Below are positions 36,770-45,947 of a DNA stretch of 64,000 nt, one piece after another. The notes under the pieces are model-generated. The model did not search any database, was not told the DNA's origin, and worked only from the letters and a program-made list of their open reading frames with translations. The first letter of the stretch is position 1. Every line of letters starts with the position of its first letter. Source of the DNA: Sneathiella chungangensis (GTDB lineage: Bacteria; Pseudomonadota; Alphaproteobacteria; Sneathiellales; Sneathiellaceae); contig NZ_WTVA01000001.1 in assembly GCF_009882935.1 (NCBI RefSeq), positions 820,238-884,237 of the forward strand, read 5' to 3'. The position numbers were made by a program, and so were the translations under genes.

Positions 36770-37558
36770 TTAGAGGCTGTCATTTTCCGGTATTTTTTTT
36801 GCCCCGGCCGCCTCGTAACGGCGGCTCAGCGCCGTCATCATCCGCTCCCGCGCTGACAGATGAACCGCCGGATGATGTTCGCTCATGAACTTTTCGACGA
36901 AATATCCGGTCAGCCGCAATCCGTTCAGGATATCGGCATCGGCAATCTCCTCCTCCTCCGCCGCCGTCAGGGATCGCAGGCCGAGAAACGCCGGCAGCGG
37001 CAACAGCCGGTCGCGATAGGGCTCGCCCGCCTGCCGGCTGACCGCGCGGCCGGATTTCGGCGAGACATAAATAAGGTCCGTCGTCACCCCGCTCGCCGCG
37101 CATTGCGTGAGATCGAGACCATAGCCGATCTCGCCGAGCAGCCCGAGTTCCCAGCGCGCGAGAAGCAGCGGCCAGATCCCCGGGGAATCGGCAAGCGAGT
37201 CGAAGAGCAGCATCGTCGCGTCAAAGAGCGCCGCATGGGCCTCGCGTTCCGGCAGGACGATATCGAGCAACGCCAGCGCGGAACTCGCCCCGGCCAGCGC
37301 ATCCGGGGTGTCAAACAGGTCGCTCGCGCGGGATTTCCGGGGTTCGACGGTAAAGGCGCCAAGCTGGTCGGCGATGCGGCTCCGCCAGGTCAGCTCGACC
37401 TCGTTTCCCGGTTGCAGGATGCCGCGCAGGCGCCGCCCGACGCCGCCGCGCACGAGCCCGGCGTAGCGCCCGTAACCACGGGTAAAGGCATGAATGATCA
37501 CGCTGTTTTCCCCATGTTTGCGGACGCTGAGGATGAGGCCGCTGTCGTTCCACTGCAT
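36770..37558 (-). CDS. recO: DNA repair protein RecO
   Basis: A 262-residue recombination mediator that loads RecA onto SSB-coated DNA with RecR. The N-terminal OB-fold is MQWNDSGLILSVRKHGENSV, then IHAFTRGYGRYAGLVRGGVG, followed by the helical domain with LLLARWELGLLGEIGYGLDL. The C-terminal part contains SPKSGRAVSRQAGEPY and LRLTGYFVEKFM. The conserved zinc cysteines of some RecO proteins are reduced to one (LTQCAASG). Its length and the downstream parC gene on the same strand are consistent. Confidence 0.92.
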   Translation of the reverse strand: MQWNDSGLILSVRKHGENSVIIHAFTRGYGRYAGLVRGGVGRRLRGILQPGNEVELTWRSRIADQLGAFTVEPRKSRASDLFDTPDALAGASSALALLDIVLPEREAHAALFDATMLLFDSLADSPGIWPLLLARWELGLLGEIGYGLDLTQCAASGVTTDLIYVSPKSGRAVSRQAGEPYRDRLLPLPAFLGLRSLTAAEEEEIADADILNGLRLTGYFVEKFMSEHHPAVHLSARERMMTALSRRYEAAGAKKIPENDSL

Positions 37559-37668
37559 TTGCAGAGCCTAGCAGATCGCCCCGCCCTTCCGAACAAAATT
37601 CGTCGCCGCTTTTTTCTCACAAGCACCGCGGCAAAGGCGTCAATCGAGCATTAAATGAGGATGGACTG

Positions 37669-37986
37669 ATGCCGCTAGACGCCCATATCGCCCTGATCAG
37701 CACCCTTACAGATAAGACTCTTCATTACCAGGAGCTGGCGACCGAGGGCATCGAATGGCCCACGCCGCCGCCGGACGTGCTGGCCCCCTTCAAATACCAT
37801 CGTTGCCGCTGCACGGGACCGACCTCGGGCTACCAGATCGCGCTCAAATATGACGGGCTGATCTGCCGCATCGACGTCACGGCCTGGGGGATTTCCTACC
37901 GCAAATCGACGCCGACCTACCAGGACATGGAGATTATCCAGATCACCAATTCCTCCCCCTACCGGCTCGAGATCGTGTTCATCTGA
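37669..37986 (+). CDS. hypothetical protein, 105 residues
   Basis: A predicted soluble protein beginning MPLDAHIALISTLTDKTLHY. It contains a short Cys pair (HRCRCTGPTSGYQIALKYDG), a compact strand-rich middle (LICRIDVTAWGISYRKST) and a C-terminal YQDMEIIQITNSSPYRLEIV. No domain is recognised. GAGGATGG upstream of the ATG is a plausible ribosome binding site, and codon use resembles the neighbouring chromosomal genes, which supports coding. It is divergent from recO and stands alone on its strand. Confidence 0.6.
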   Translation: MPLDAHIALISTLTDKTLHYQELATEGIEWPTPPPDVLAPFKYHRCRCTGPTSGYQIALKYDGLICRIDVTAWGISYRKSTPTYQDMEIIQITNSSPYRLEIVFI

Positions 37987-38034
37987 CGGGTCCTAAAAAA
38001 TATATTGCAATTGCGAAAGAATTTTTTTAAGAGC

Positions 38035-38048
38035 TTGATTTCAATCAA
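38035..38048 (+). promoter_or_regulatory. perfect FNR-type box TTGAT-N4-ATCAA
   Basis: TTGATTTCAATCAA matches the FNR consensus exactly, with the N4 being TTCA. A possible -10 TATCCT is at 38065-38070. The box lies about 90 bases upstream of the 43-codon membrane peptide gene at 38140. Binding by an FNR/FixK-type regulator responding to low oxygen is inferred. Confidence 0.55.
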
Positions 38049-38139
38049 TGCTGCATGTGCGAGATATCCTAACCTGCGCGGCGAAGGATGGGCCGTCCCT
38101 AATGGAGGCCCCGTGCATTTGAGTTAAGTGGAATAGACG

Positions 38140-38271
38140 ATGGCATTTTTATCCGGCCCCAAATCCAAGCGCCGCAAAATAGATATTCCGGTCACGCAGT
38201 TGAAAGAAGCCGCCATGATCCTCACGTTCCCGGCCGGTTTTCTGCTTTGGGCGGTTACATCCTACTTTTAA
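38140..38271 (+). CDS. 43-residue single-pass membrane peptide
   Basis: A small open frame from ATG 38140 to TAA 38271. The basic N-terminus MAFLSGPKSKRRKIDIPVTQ is followed by an amphipathic stretch and one hydrophobic segment, AAMILTFPAGFLLWAVTSYF, at the end. This positive-inside single-span layout is typical of small bacterial membrane proteins associated with larger complexes. No strong Shine-Dalgarno is evident. A perfect FNR-type box lies 92 bases upstream, so oxygen-regulated expression is possible. I do not recognise the family. Confidence 0.45.
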   Translation: MAFLSGPKSKRRKIDIPVTQLKEAAMILTFPAGFLLWAVTSYF

Positions 38272-38289
38272 AAAGAGCATCGCCGTGCG

Positions 38290-38763
38290 CTAGTTCCGCA
38301 CTGGAATCCAGAGTTCAATTTCTCCCTCACCGGTTTCGGGGTTGAACCGTTCATCGTACCGTTCAAAAAACGGGCTCTCCGCGCGAATAATGCCTGATTG
38401 CGGCAACCAGTCCGTAAAAATTGCCTGCATGGTGGTTGGTACATCTGCAACCGACCCTTTATGCAAGAAAACAGCGTAACGGGCGGACGCCGGCTCGAGC
38501 AGGACCAAACCCTTCGGCAGTGGCACTTTACCGGTTACTTCAATCCCAGCCATATAGTCCAAGGTGTTCGCCGCATCATCAATCTTTATTGTAACGCCAT
38601 AAGTGGCATGGGCTGCTTCATTTTCGAGCGGCAAATGCGATACAAAGTCCTGCCATTGCGCCGGGATAGAATCGGAAGCGGACGCAGTAGAATGGATCCG
38701 CCGCAAGCCCGCCAGCACAAATGCCTCCCGGTCATCAAATCGGATAGGTTGGATAATGGGCAT
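38290..38763 (-). CDS. GyrI-like / AraC effector-binding domain protein
   Basis: A 157-residue protein with the SOUL/GyrI-like small-molecule binding fold: MPIIQPIRFDDREAFVLAGL at the start, central ATYGVTIKIDDAANTLDYMA, then the typical GIEVTGKVPLPKGLVLLEPA and RYAVFLHKGSVADVPTTMQA, ending with EGEIELWIPVRN. Stand-alone GyrI-like proteins bind or hydrolyse small hydrophobic ligands. AGGAGG seven bases upstream supports the ATG at 38763. No DNA-binding domain is present. It lies in the accessory patch next to the truncated gatB copy. Confidence 0.83.
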   Translation of the reverse strand: MPIIQPIRFDDREAFVLAGLRRIHSTASASDSIPAQWQDFVSHLPLENEAAHATYGVTIKIDDAANTLDYMAGIEVTGKVPLPKGLVLLEPASARYAVFLHKGSVADVPTTMQAIFTDWLPQSGIIRAESPFFERYDERFNPETGEGEIELWIPVRN

Positions 38764-39170
38764 GGCATTCCTCCTAACGACGATCACAGACCGGCATTAT
38801 GGCGAAATGTGGTTCGAACGCCTATAATTTTTTGCGCCTTGACGCCCGCTGCTCACTGATCCAACTTGGGTTTCAGGATTTCGGTGACCACGCCCGGGTT
38901 TGCCTTGCCCTGCGGCGCCTTCATCACCTGGCCCATGAAGAAGCCGAAGAGCTTGTCCATGCAGCCGCGATATTCCGCCACCTTGTCCGGGTTGGCGGCA
39001 ATCACCGCGTCAACCGCCGCCTATATCTTCGCCTTTCCGGTTGTCATGCTGGTCTGGGCGGTTCAGTCCTGCAGTTAAGGCGGTTTCAGTCTCACAGCCT
39101 CCGTCCACAATCGTCTGATGAATAGCGCCGCGATGGCGTTTCAATTCATTCTGAGCAAGACGGAGACGAC
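38764..39170. other. intergenic stretch holding the truncated gatB copy
   Basis: Between the GyrI-like gene and the His-rich gene, about 400 bases hold the gatB 3' remnant (38853-39022) and about 150 bases of otherwise unassigned sequence before the His-rich gene. No RNA gene or additional reading frame was convincing. Confidence 0.6.
38853..39022 (-). pseudogene. truncated duplicate of the gatB 3' end
   Basis: This segment aligns without gaps to the last ~165 bases of the intact gatB gene (about 39867-40035), with roughly a dozen differences. On the minus strand it encodes the end of GatB ([14 protein letters not shown], then [18 protein letters not shown], then [15 protein letters not shown]) followed by its own TGA stop at 38855-38853. 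Homology breaks off at about 39022 with no start codon or upstream gatB sequence. It is therefore a 3' remnant of a closely related but not identical gatB allele. Confidence 0.85.
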
Positions 39171-39815
39171 ATGACGACAACATATCCTTACTGGCATGGT
39201 TACCCGCCAACCGCGCCGGACGCCAACCCGCATAATCCGCTGAACCTGCCGGATCGATATTTTCCGGCGCTCGGCCATCCGGGGTATCATCCCGGCACCC
39301 GGCATCCCGCCGTCGCGCCGGCGCCGGCGCCGGAACATTATACGACCCATTACCCCAATCCACCGTATGACCAGTATATCCACCATGCCCTGACACCCGC
39401 CCATCCGGGTCCGTCGCCCCATGTGCATCAGGTGCATCATCACCATCATCATCACCACTACCATCACCATCATCCCCATCATGACGGCTTTACGCTGCAT
39501 ATCCGGATGATCACGGTCAGCGAGGATTCGACGAAGGTGCTGTGGATCTGGCATGTGACGGATTCGGGCCGCACCCTCGTCAAGAGCACACGGAAAATCC
39601 ACCATACCTTCACCGAATGCATTACCGATGTCGCCGGCCATGAGGAGGTGAAGATCCTCGCCGAGCATGAAGACTATACGAAGAAGAGCTGGGTCTGGCG
39701 GATCATCGACCAAACCGGCCAGATCATCAAGACCTCGGCGGTCATTCACAAGACGGTCGATAAATGCATCGAGGATGTGCGCCAGCACGGCGACATCTCG
39801 CAGCCCGCGGCCTAG
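39171..39815 (+). CDS. His-rich protein with two tandem YegP/DUF1508-like repeats
   Basis: A 214-residue protein of unknown function. Residues 1-105 are rich in Pro, Tyr and His and culminate in a run of histidines (about 84-104), suggesting divalent metal binding. The C-terminal half contains two similar units: 119-158 (KVLWIWHVTDSGRTLVKST and IHHTFTECITDV) and 169-207 (KSWVWRIIDQTGQIIKTSA and IHKTVDKCIEDV). Each resembles the strand-turn-strand-helix unit of YegP/DUF1508 proteins, though this match is by eye. No signal peptide. The gene sits between the truncated gatB copy and intact gatB. Confidence 0.7.
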   Translation: MTTTYPYWHGYPPTAPDANPHNPLNLPDRYFPALGHPGYHPGTRHPAVAPAPAPEHYTTHYPNPPYDQYIHHALTPAHPGPSPHVHQVHHHHHHHHYHHHHPHHDGFTLHIRMITVSEDSTKVLWIWHVTDSGRTLVKSTRKIHHTFTECITDVAGHEEVKILAEHEDYTKKSWVWRIIDQTGQIIKTSAVIHKTVDKCIEDVRQHGDISQPAA

Positions 39816-39827
39816 TGGGGAGAAACC

Positions 39828-39856
39828 GATGCGGCGGCAACCACCGCCGCCGCATC
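39828..39856. terminator. GC-rich hairpin between convergent genes
   Basis: A perfect 11-base inverted repeat (GATGCGGCGGC at 39828-39838, GCCGCCGCATC at 39846-39856, seven-base loop) lies between the stops of the His-rich gene and gatB. There is no clean T run on either side (the plus strand continues ACTGTTGTT), so it may be a weak bidirectional terminator. Confidence 0.5.
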
Positions 39857-39863
39857 ACTGTTG

Positions 39864-41318
39864 TTAGCCGTCGAGCTTGGGTTTCAGGATTTCGGTGACG
39901 ACGCCCGGGTTTGCCTTGCCCTGCGTCGCCTTCATCACCTGCCCCATAAAGAAGCCAAACAGCTTGTCCTTGCCGCCGCGATATTCCGCCACCTTGTCCG
40001 GGTTGGCGGCAATCACCGCATCGATGGCCGCCTCGATCGCGCCGGTATCGGAGACCTGCTTGAGGCCCTTTTCCTCGACGATATCGGCGGCTTTCTTGCC
40101 GGTGTCGAACATCTCCTCAAAGACCTCTTTCGCGATCCGGTTGGAGATGGTGCCGTCCTTGATCAGGTCGATCAAATCACCGAGCGCCGGCGCCTCGACC
40201 GGGCTGTCCGCCAGGTCCTTGCCCGTCCGGTTGAGATGGCCGAACAGCTCCCCGATCACCCAGTTGGCGGCGAGCTTGGCATCGCGTCCCTCGGCCACGG
40301 CCTCGAAATAATCGGCGACCTCCTTCTCGGCGACCAGCACCCCGGCGTCATAGGGCGACAGGCCGAGGTCCTTGATAAAGCGCGCCTTTTTCGGATCAGG
40401 AAGCTCGGGCAGGGTCTCGCGGATACGCTCGATAAAGGCGCCGTCGAATTCGAGCGGCAGCAGATCCGGATCGGGGAAATAACGATAGTCATGCGCCTCT
40501 TCCTTGGAGCGCATGGACCGCGTCTCGCCCCGGTCGGGATCATAAAGCCGGGTTTCTTGCTCGACCGTGCCGCCGGATTCGAGGATATCGACCTGGCGGT
40601 TGGCCTCATAGATGATCGCCTGCTGCATGAAGCGGACGGAGTTGATGTTCTTCATCTCGCAGCGCGTGCCGAATTCCTCGCCGACCCGGCGAACCGAGAC
40701 ATTAACGTCGGCTCGCATGGAGCCTTCCTCCATATTGCCATCACAGGTGCCGAGATAGCGGACGATGCTGCGGATCTTCTTCACATAGGCGGCCGCCTCC
40801 TCCGGCGAGCGCATATCCGGCTCCGAGACGATTTCCATCAGCGGCACACCGGAGCGATTGAGATCGATGAAGCTCATGCTCGGATGCTGGTCATGCAGGC
40901 TCTTGCCCGCGTCCTGTTCCAGATGCAGGCGGGTGATGCCAATCTCCCGCGTCTCGCCGTCTTTCAGGTCGATGAGGATCTTGCCCTCGCCGACGATCGG
41001 CTGCAGATACTGGCTGATCTGATAGCCCTGCGGCAGGTCGGCATAGAAATAGTTCTTGCGATCAAAAACCGAGAATTTGTTGATCTTCGCGTTGAGCCCG
41101 AGCCCGGTGCGCACCGCCTGCTCCACCGCCATCTCGTTGATCACCGGCAGCATGCCCGGCATCGCCGCATCGACGAAGGAGACCTGGCTGTTGGGCGCGG
41201 CACCGTATGCGGCGGAGGCGCCGGAAAAAAGCTTCGATTTGCTGGTCACCTGCGCATGGATTTCGAGGCCGATTACGACCTCCCAGTCCCCGGTGGCGCC
41301 CTGAATAATCATACCCAT
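39864..41318 (-). CDS. gatB: Asp-tRNA(Asn)/Glu-tRNA(Gln) amidotransferase subunit B
   Basis: A 484-residue subunit that binds misacylated tRNA and activates Glu or Asp for amidation. Motifs are [54 protein letters not shown], and [16 protein letters not shown]. The C-terminal YqeY-like tail ends [20 protein letters not shown]. The ATG at 41318 lies two bases after the gatA stop and has GGAGGGG upstream; longer starts would overlap gatA. Third gene of the gatC-gatA-gatB operon. A truncated copy of its 3' end lies about 1 kb away at 38853. Confidence 0.95.
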   Translation of the reverse strand: MGMIIQGATGDWEVVIGLEIHAQVTSKSKLFSGASAAYGAAPNSQVSFVDAAMPGMLPVINEMAVEQAVRTGLGLNAKINKFSVFDRKNYFYADLPQGYQISQYLQPIVGEGKILIDLKDGETREIGITRLHLEQDAGKSLHDQHPSMSFIDLNRSGVPLMEIVSEPDMRSPEEAAAYVKKIRSIVRYLGTCDGNMEEGSMRADVNVSVRRVGEEFGTRCEMKNINSVRFMQQAIIYEANRQVDILESGGTVEQETRLYDPDRGETRSMRSKEEAHDYRYFPDPDLLPLEFDGAFIERIRETLPELPDPKKARFIKDLGLSPYDAGVLVAEKEVADYFEAVAEGRDAKLAANWVIGELFGHLNRTGKDLADSPVEAPALGDLIDLIKDGTISNRIAKEVFEEMFDTGKKAADIVEEKGLKQVSDTGAIEAAIDAVIAANPDKVAEYRGGKDKLFGFFMGQVMKATQGKANPGVVTEILKPKLDG

Positions 41319-41320
41319 CG

Positions 41321-42799
41321 TTATCCCCTCCACCAGTCGGTCGGTGTGGCGGTAAAGGCGGCGGCCTCTTCCAGAACGCCGGCCGCGCGGAACACGGTTT
41401 CCTCATCAAACGGCTTGCCGAGCAGTTGCAGGCCGAGCGGCAGGCCCTCCGTCGACAGCCCCGCCGGCACCGAAATGCCGGGAAGACCGGCCAGGCTCGC
41501 GGGCACCGTGAAGACGTCGTTGAGATACATCTCCAGCGGATCGTCGCCCTTCTCGCCAAAGCCGAAGGCCGCCGACGGCGCGGTCGGGGTCAGGATCACA
41601 TCGACATTGAGATAGGCCTGCTTGAAATCCTCGGCGATGCGGGCGCGGACTTTCTGCGCCTTCAGGTAATAGGCGTCGTAATATCCGGCAGAAAGCGCAT
41701 AGGTGCCGATCAACAGGCGGCGCTTCACTTCCGCCCCGAAGCCTTCGGCGCGGGTGTTGGCATACATCTCGTTAAGGTCCTTGCCCTCAACCCGGAGGCC
41801 GTAGCGCACGCCGTCATAGCGCGCGAGGTTGGAGGAGGCCTCCGCCGGCGCGATGATGTAATAGGCCGGCAGCGCATATTTCGTATGCGGCAGGCTGATG
41901 TCGACGATTTCCGCCCCGGCGGCTTTCAGCCAGTCGATTCCCTGCTGCCAGAGCGTGTCGATTTCCTCGCTCATGCCGTCAAGGCGATATTCCTTCGGGA
42001 TACCGATTTTGAGGCCCTTGATATCGCCGGTCATCGCCGCCTCGAAATTCGGGACGGGCATATTGACGCTGGTGCTGTCTTTGGGATCAAACCCGGCCAT
42101 GGCCTCCAGCATGATGGCGGTATCGCGCACCGTGCGGGCCATCGGCCCCGGCTGATCGAGGCTGGAGGCAAAGGCTACCACGCCCCAGCGCGAGCAGCGC
42201 CCGTAGGTCGGCTTCATGCCGACAATCCCGGTAAAGGATGCGGGCTGGCGGATCGATCCGCCGGTGTCCGTTCCCGTCGCACCCATGGCGCTGAAGGAGG
42301 CAACGGCACTGGCCGAACCTCCCGACGATCCACCCGGCACGAGGGCGCTCTCATCGCCCTCACGGCGCCAGGGGTTGACCACATTGCCGTAATAGCTCGT
42401 CTCGTTGGAGGAGCCCATGGCAAATTCGTCAAGATTGACCTTGCCGAGCATCACCGCGCCCGCGTTCCAGAGATTGGCGGTGACAGTGCTCTCGTAATGC
42501 GGGGTGAAGCCATCGAGAATATGCGAGGCCGCGGTTGTGAGCACACCCTTCGTGCAGAAGAGGTCCTTGATGGCGAGCGGGATACCGTCAAGCTTGCCCG
42601 CCTCGCCTTTCGCCCGGCGCGTGTCCGAGTCTGTCGCCGCCTCCACCGCCTGCTCCGGCGTTTCCGTGATATAGGCGTTGAGCGGTTTCGAGGCCGTCAT
42701 CGCCGTGATATGGGCGGCGGTCAGCTCGCGCGAGGAAAAATCGCCTTTTTCAAGACCGGCGCGCGCCTCCGCGATTGTCAGTTTTGTCAGGTCACTCAT
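41321..42799 (-). CDS. gatA: Asp-tRNA(Asn)/Glu-tRNA(Gln) amidotransferase subunit A
   Basis: A 492-residue amidase-signature enzyme that releases ammonia from glutamine for tRNA amidation. The catalytic Lys is in [14 protein letters not shown], and the cis-Ser and nucleophilic Ser are in [18 protein letters not shown] and [18 protein letters not shown]. The C-terminal region [20 protein letters not shown] is typical. Its start shares one base with the gatC stop, and gatB follows after two bases, so the three are translated together. Confidence 0.95.
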   Translation of the reverse strand: MSDLTKLTIAEARAGLEKGDFSSRELTAAHITAMTASKPLNAYITETPEQAVEAATDSDTRRAKGEAGKLDGIPLAIKDLFCTKGVLTTAASHILDGFTPHYESTVTANLWNAGAVMLGKVNLDEFAMGSSNETSYYGNVVNPWRREGDESALVPGGSSGGSASAVASFSAMGATGTDTGGSIRQPASFTGIVGMKPTYGRCSRWGVVAFASSLDQPGPMARTVRDTAIMLEAMAGFDPKDSTSVNMPVPNFEAAMTGDIKGLKIGIPKEYRLDGMSEEIDTLWQQGIDWLKAAGAEIVDISLPHTKYALPAYYIIAPAEASSNLARYDGVRYGLRVEGKDLNEMYANTRAEGFGAEVKRRLLIGTYALSAGYYDAYYLKAQKVRARIAEDFKQAYLNVDVILTPTAPSAAFGFGEKGDDPLEMYLNDVFTVPASLAGLPGISVPAGLSTEGLPLGLQLLGKPFDEETVFRAAGVLEEAAAFTATPTDWWRG

Positions 42800-43086
42800 T
42801 ATTCGATCACCTTCGGCACGGCGAAATATCCATCCTCGCCGCTTGGCGCATTGGCGACGATATCCTCGACATAGCCGCCGTCGGTCACCTCATCGGCGCG
42901 CCAGCGCAGGCGCATCTCGGCGACCGAGGTCATCGGCTCCACGTCCGCTGTATCCACCTCGCCGAGCTGTTCCACCCAGCCCAGAATATTGTTCAGTTCG
43001 GCCGCCATCGGTTCGAGGTCTTTTTCCTCGACCTTGATGCGGGCCAGATTGGCTACCTTTGCCACAGTGGCTTTATCAAGCGACAT
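42799..43086 (-). CDS. gatC: Asp-tRNA(Asn)/Glu-tRNA(Gln) amidotransferase subunit C
   Basis: A 95-residue scaffold protein that stabilises GatA and GatB. It has the family start [20 protein letters not shown], the helical [20 protein letters not shown] and the extended C-terminus [20 protein letters not shown] that wraps around GatA. The gene leads the gatCAB operon and is divergent from ruvX. Confidence 0.93.
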   Translation of the reverse strand: MSLDKATVAKVANLARIKVEEKDLEPMAAELNNILGWVEQLGEVDTADVEPMTSVAEMRLRWRADEVTDGGYVEDIVANAPSGEDGYFAVPKVIE

Positions 43087-43191
43087 CTGTCACCCTTTGC
43101 TATAAAAGAAGCTGTCCGGAGGGTCGGCCCGGACGGTCTCCAACTCGAAAATTGGCGCCAAGCCGACGTTGGCTGCAAATTAGCGTAAGCA

Positions 43192-43650
43192 ATGCTTCTC
43201 GACAACCCCACCCACTTGAAACATCTCGTGCCCAGGGACAAGCGGCTGCTCGGCATGGATCCGGGCACGAAAACCATCGGACTCGCGATTTCCGACGCCG
43301 CCTTGAAAGTGGGCACGCCCCTTATGACAATCAAGCGGACAAAGTTCAAGGCGGATGCGGAAGAAATTGCCAAAATCATCGACAAATGGAAGATCGGCGG
43401 TTTCGTCATCGGCCTGCCCGTCAATATGGACGGGAGCGAGGGGCCGCGCTGCCAGTCGATTCGCCAGTTTCAGAAAAATCTCGAGGAATATTTCGACCTG
43501 CCGATGTGCTTCTGGGATGAACGGCTCTCGACCGTTGCCGTGACCCGCAGCATGCTGGAAACAGATACGTCGCGCGCGAAACGGGCGAAATCCGTCGATA
43601 AAATGGCCGCCGCCTATATCCTGCAGGGCGCGCTCGACTCCTTGCGATAA
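43192..43650 (+). CDS. ruvX: Holliday junction resolvase RuvX (YqgF)
   Basis: A 152-residue RNase H-fold nuclease-like protein required for 16S rRNA 5'-end processing and possibly Holliday junction cleavage. The acidic active-site residues are in [20 protein letters not shown], in [12 protein letters not shown] and in [16 protein letters not shown], and [14 protein letters not shown] is the central motif. The start at 43192 gives a somewhat long N-terminus, so a later start is possible. pyrB follows 55 bases downstream on the same strand. Confidence 0.92.
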   Translation: MLLDNPTHLKHLVPRDKRLLGMDPGTKTIGLAISDAALKVGTPLMTIKRTKFKADAEEIAKIIDKWKIGGFVIGLPVNMDGSEGPRCQSIRQFQKNLEEYFDLPMCFWDERLSTVAVTRSMLETDTSRAKRAKSVDKMAAAYILQGALDSLR

Positions 43651-43705
43651 AAAATCAACTTGCGCTTGCCGCTTTTGGGGAAGGCCGCTATACAGTTGGC
43701 TTTTA

Positions 43706-44653
43706 ATGACAAACACAGATCCCATACGATTTGCCCATCGGCATCTCCTCGATATCGCGCGGCTGGGTGCCACCGATATCAACCAGATTCTTTCCCTGGC
43801 CGAACATTACGCGGTAATCGCCCGCACGCCCGATAAAAAGCGGGACCTGTTGCGCGGCAAGACGCAGATCAATCTCTTTTTTGAAAACTCCACCCGCACC
43901 CGCACCTCGTTCGAGCTGGCGGGCAAGCGCCTCGGCGCGGATGTGATCAATATGTCGGTCGGCTCCTCCTCGGTCAAAAAAGGCGAAACCCTGATCGATA
44001 CGGCGATGACGCTCAACGCCATGCATCCCGATGTGCTGGTGATCCGCCATGGCGATTCGGGCGCGCCGCATCTCCTCGCCCAGAAGGTCGACTGCGCTGT
44101 CATCAACGGCGGTGACGGCAGCCATGAGCATCCGACGCAGGCGCTCCTCGATGCGCTCACCATCAAGCGCCGCAAGGGCCGGCTGGAAGGGCTGATCGTC
44201 GCCATTTGCGGTGATATCCAGCATAGCCGCGTCGCCCGCTCCAACATTGCGCTGCTGAATATCATGGGGGCGCGGGTGCGCATCGTCGGGCCGACGACGC
44301 TGATCCCCTCTAACGCCGCGAAAATGGGCGTCGAGGTCTATAACAAGATGTCGGAGGGGCTGAAGGACGCGGATATCGTCATGATGCTGCGATTGCAGAC
44401 CGAGCGGATGCAAGGCTCCTTCGTGCCGTCGATCCGCGAATATTTCCATTTCTTCGGCCTCAACAAGGAAAAACTCTCCGTCGCCAAGAAGGACGCGCTG
44501 ATCATGCATCCGGGACCGATGAACCGGGGCGTCGAAATCGATTCCGAGATTGCCGACGACCTCAATATCAGCGCGATCTCCGAACAAGTGGAGATGGGCG
44601 TCGCGGTGCGCATGGCCTGCCTTGATCTCCTGACACGGGAGGCCGCGACATGA
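43706..44653 (+). CDS. pyrB: aspartate carbamoyltransferase catalytic subunit
   Basis: A 315-residue enzyme joining carbamoyl phosphate and aspartate in pyrimidine synthesis. The carbamoyl-phosphate motif is [20 protein letters not shown], with [20 protein letters not shown] for the second, [17 protein letters not shown] in the domain interface, and the aspartate-binding loop with [13 protein letters not shown] and [13 protein letters not shown]. Its last four bases overlap the start of the dihydroorotase-like gene (ATGA), so the two proteins are made together, as in the PyrB/PyrC' complexes. Confidence 0.95.
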   Translation: MTNTDPIRFAHRHLLDIARLGATDINQILSLAEHYAVIARTPDKKRDLLRGKTQINLFFENSTRTRTSFELAGKRLGADVINMSVGSSSVKKGETLIDTAMTLNAMHPDVLVIRHGDSGAPHLLAQKVDCAVINGGDGSHEHPTQALLDALTIKRRKGRLEGLIVAICGDIQHSRVARSNIALLNIMGARVRIVGPTTLIPSNAAKMGVEVYNKMSEGLKDADIVMMLRLQTERMQGSFVPSIREYFHFFGLNKEKLSVAKKDALIMHPGPMNRGVEIDSEIADDLNISAISEQVEMGVAVRMACLDLLTREAAT

Positions 44654-45936
44654 CGATACAGGCCTTGATCAATGCCCGGCTGCTGGACCCGGCGACCCAT
44701 ACCGACACCCTGGGCGGCGTGCTGATTGAAAAGGGAAAAATCCTCGACTGGGGCGCGCATATCAAGAAGGACGCCCTGCCCGACGGCGCAAAGGTCGAGG
44801 ATTGCAAGGGCTACTGCCTCTCGCCCGGCCTTGTCGATGCCCATGCCTATCTCTGTGAGCCGGGCAAGGAACATCGCGAAACCATGGCAACCGCCGGAAT
44901 GGCCGCGGCGGCGGGCGGGGTGACAACCATCAACGCCTTTCCCGCGACCGAGCCGGTGATCGACGATCCGGCCATTGTCGAGATGGTGATGCGGCGCGCG
45001 AAAAACACCTGCGCCGTTAATGTCTGTATCACCGGCGCGCTGACCAAGGGATTGCAGGGCGCGGAAATGGCAGAATTCGGCCTTCTCGCCGAGGCGGGCG
45101 CCGTCGCCTTCAGTGACGGGCAGTTCGCGATTGAAAACATCAACCTGATGCGCCGGGCGCTTGCCTATTCCTGCATGTTCGAACGGCCGGTGATCGTCCA
45201 TGCGGAGGATCCGGGCCTGGCGGCGGGCGGGGTGATGACCGGCGGGCGCACCGCGACTTTCATGGGGCTCAAATCCGTTCCGACCTGCGCCGAGGCGATC
45301 CTGGTGGAGCGGGACATCCGGCTGGTGAAAATGACCGGCGCGCGCTGGCACGCTGCGCATCTCAGCACGAAAGACGCCCTCGATACCATGCGCCGGGCGA
45401 AAAACGACGGACTCAACGTCACCGCCGGCACCGCGCCGCATTATCATGCCTTGAACGATCTGGAGCTTGGCGAATACCGCACCTTCGCCCGCGTCTCCCC
45501 GCCGCTTCGCGAAGAAGACGAGCGCCTCGCCGTGATCGAGGGGATCAAGGATGGCACCATCGATATCATCTCGTCCCAGCATCTGCCGCAAAGCGCCGAC
45601 AGCAAGCGCGTGCCCTTTGCCCAGGCCAAGCCCGGCGTGATCGGGCTCGAGACCATGCTGCCGGTCAGCCTGCGGCTCTATCACAACGGCGATGTCGATC
45701 TGCTGCGCCTGCTCTATACGATGACGGTCGCACCGGCGAAACTGCTCGGCCTTGAGGCGGGCGCGCTCAAAAAAGGCGCGGCGGCGGATCTCACCCTTTT
45801 CGATACCGAGAAACCCTGGCAGGTGGACGGTGACCGGCTCCTGTCGAAGTCAAAGAACACGGCCTTCGACGGTCATCTGTTGCAGGGGCTCGTGGTCAAG
45901 ACCTTTGTCCGCGGCAAAGCCGTTTTCGAACGATAG
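44650..45936 (+). CDS. dihydroorotase-like protein PyrC', probably non-catalytic
   Basis: A 428-residue amidohydrolase-fold protein. It has the DHOase framework ([51 protein letters not shown] and [11 protein letters not shown]). However, the metal motif His-x-His is His65-Ala-Tyr67, the substrate-binding Arg is Cys69, and the catalytic Asp motif (SDHAPH in active enzymes) reads SQHLPQS. These changes match the inactive PyrC' (PyrX) partners that hold aspartate carbamoyltransferase in its dodecamer. It overlaps pyrB by four bases. A separate active dihydroorotase should exist elsewhere. Confidence 0.85.
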   Translation: MTIQALINARLLDPATHTDTLGGVLIEKGKILDWGAHIKKDALPDGAKVEDCKGYCLSPGLVDAHAYLCEPGKEHRETMATAGMAAAAGGVTTINAFPATEPVIDDPAIVEMVMRRAKNTCAVNVCITGALTKGLQGAEMAEFGLLAEAGAVAFSDGQFAIENINLMRRALAYSCMFERPVIVHAEDPGLAAGGVMTGGRTATFMGLKSVPTCAEAILVERDIRLVKMTGARWHAAHLSTKDALDTMRRAKNDGLNVTAGTAPHYHALNDLELGEYRTFARVSPPLREEDERLAVIEGIKDGTIDIISSQHLPQSADSKRVPFAQAKPGVIGLETMLPVSLRLYHNGDVDLLRLLYTMTVAPAKLLGLEAGALKKGAAADLTLFDTEKPWQVDGDRLLSKSKNTAFDGHLLQGLVVKTFVRGKAVFER

Positions 45937-45947
45937 GAGGCAGCGAC

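Noticed and set aside
38853-39022. Second functional gatB
   Set aside because: Only the last ~55 codons are present, without a start or the catalytic cradle domain.
39010-39396. 128-codon minus-strand frame opposite the His-rich gene
   Set aside because: Gly/Arg/Asp-rich antisense frame without a start signal or homologous motif.
39420-39485. CAT/CAC-rich stretch that looks like a simple sequence repeat
   Set aside because: It encodes the histidine run of the His-rich protein in frame and is interrupted irregularly, so it is a coding feature and not a separate repeat array.
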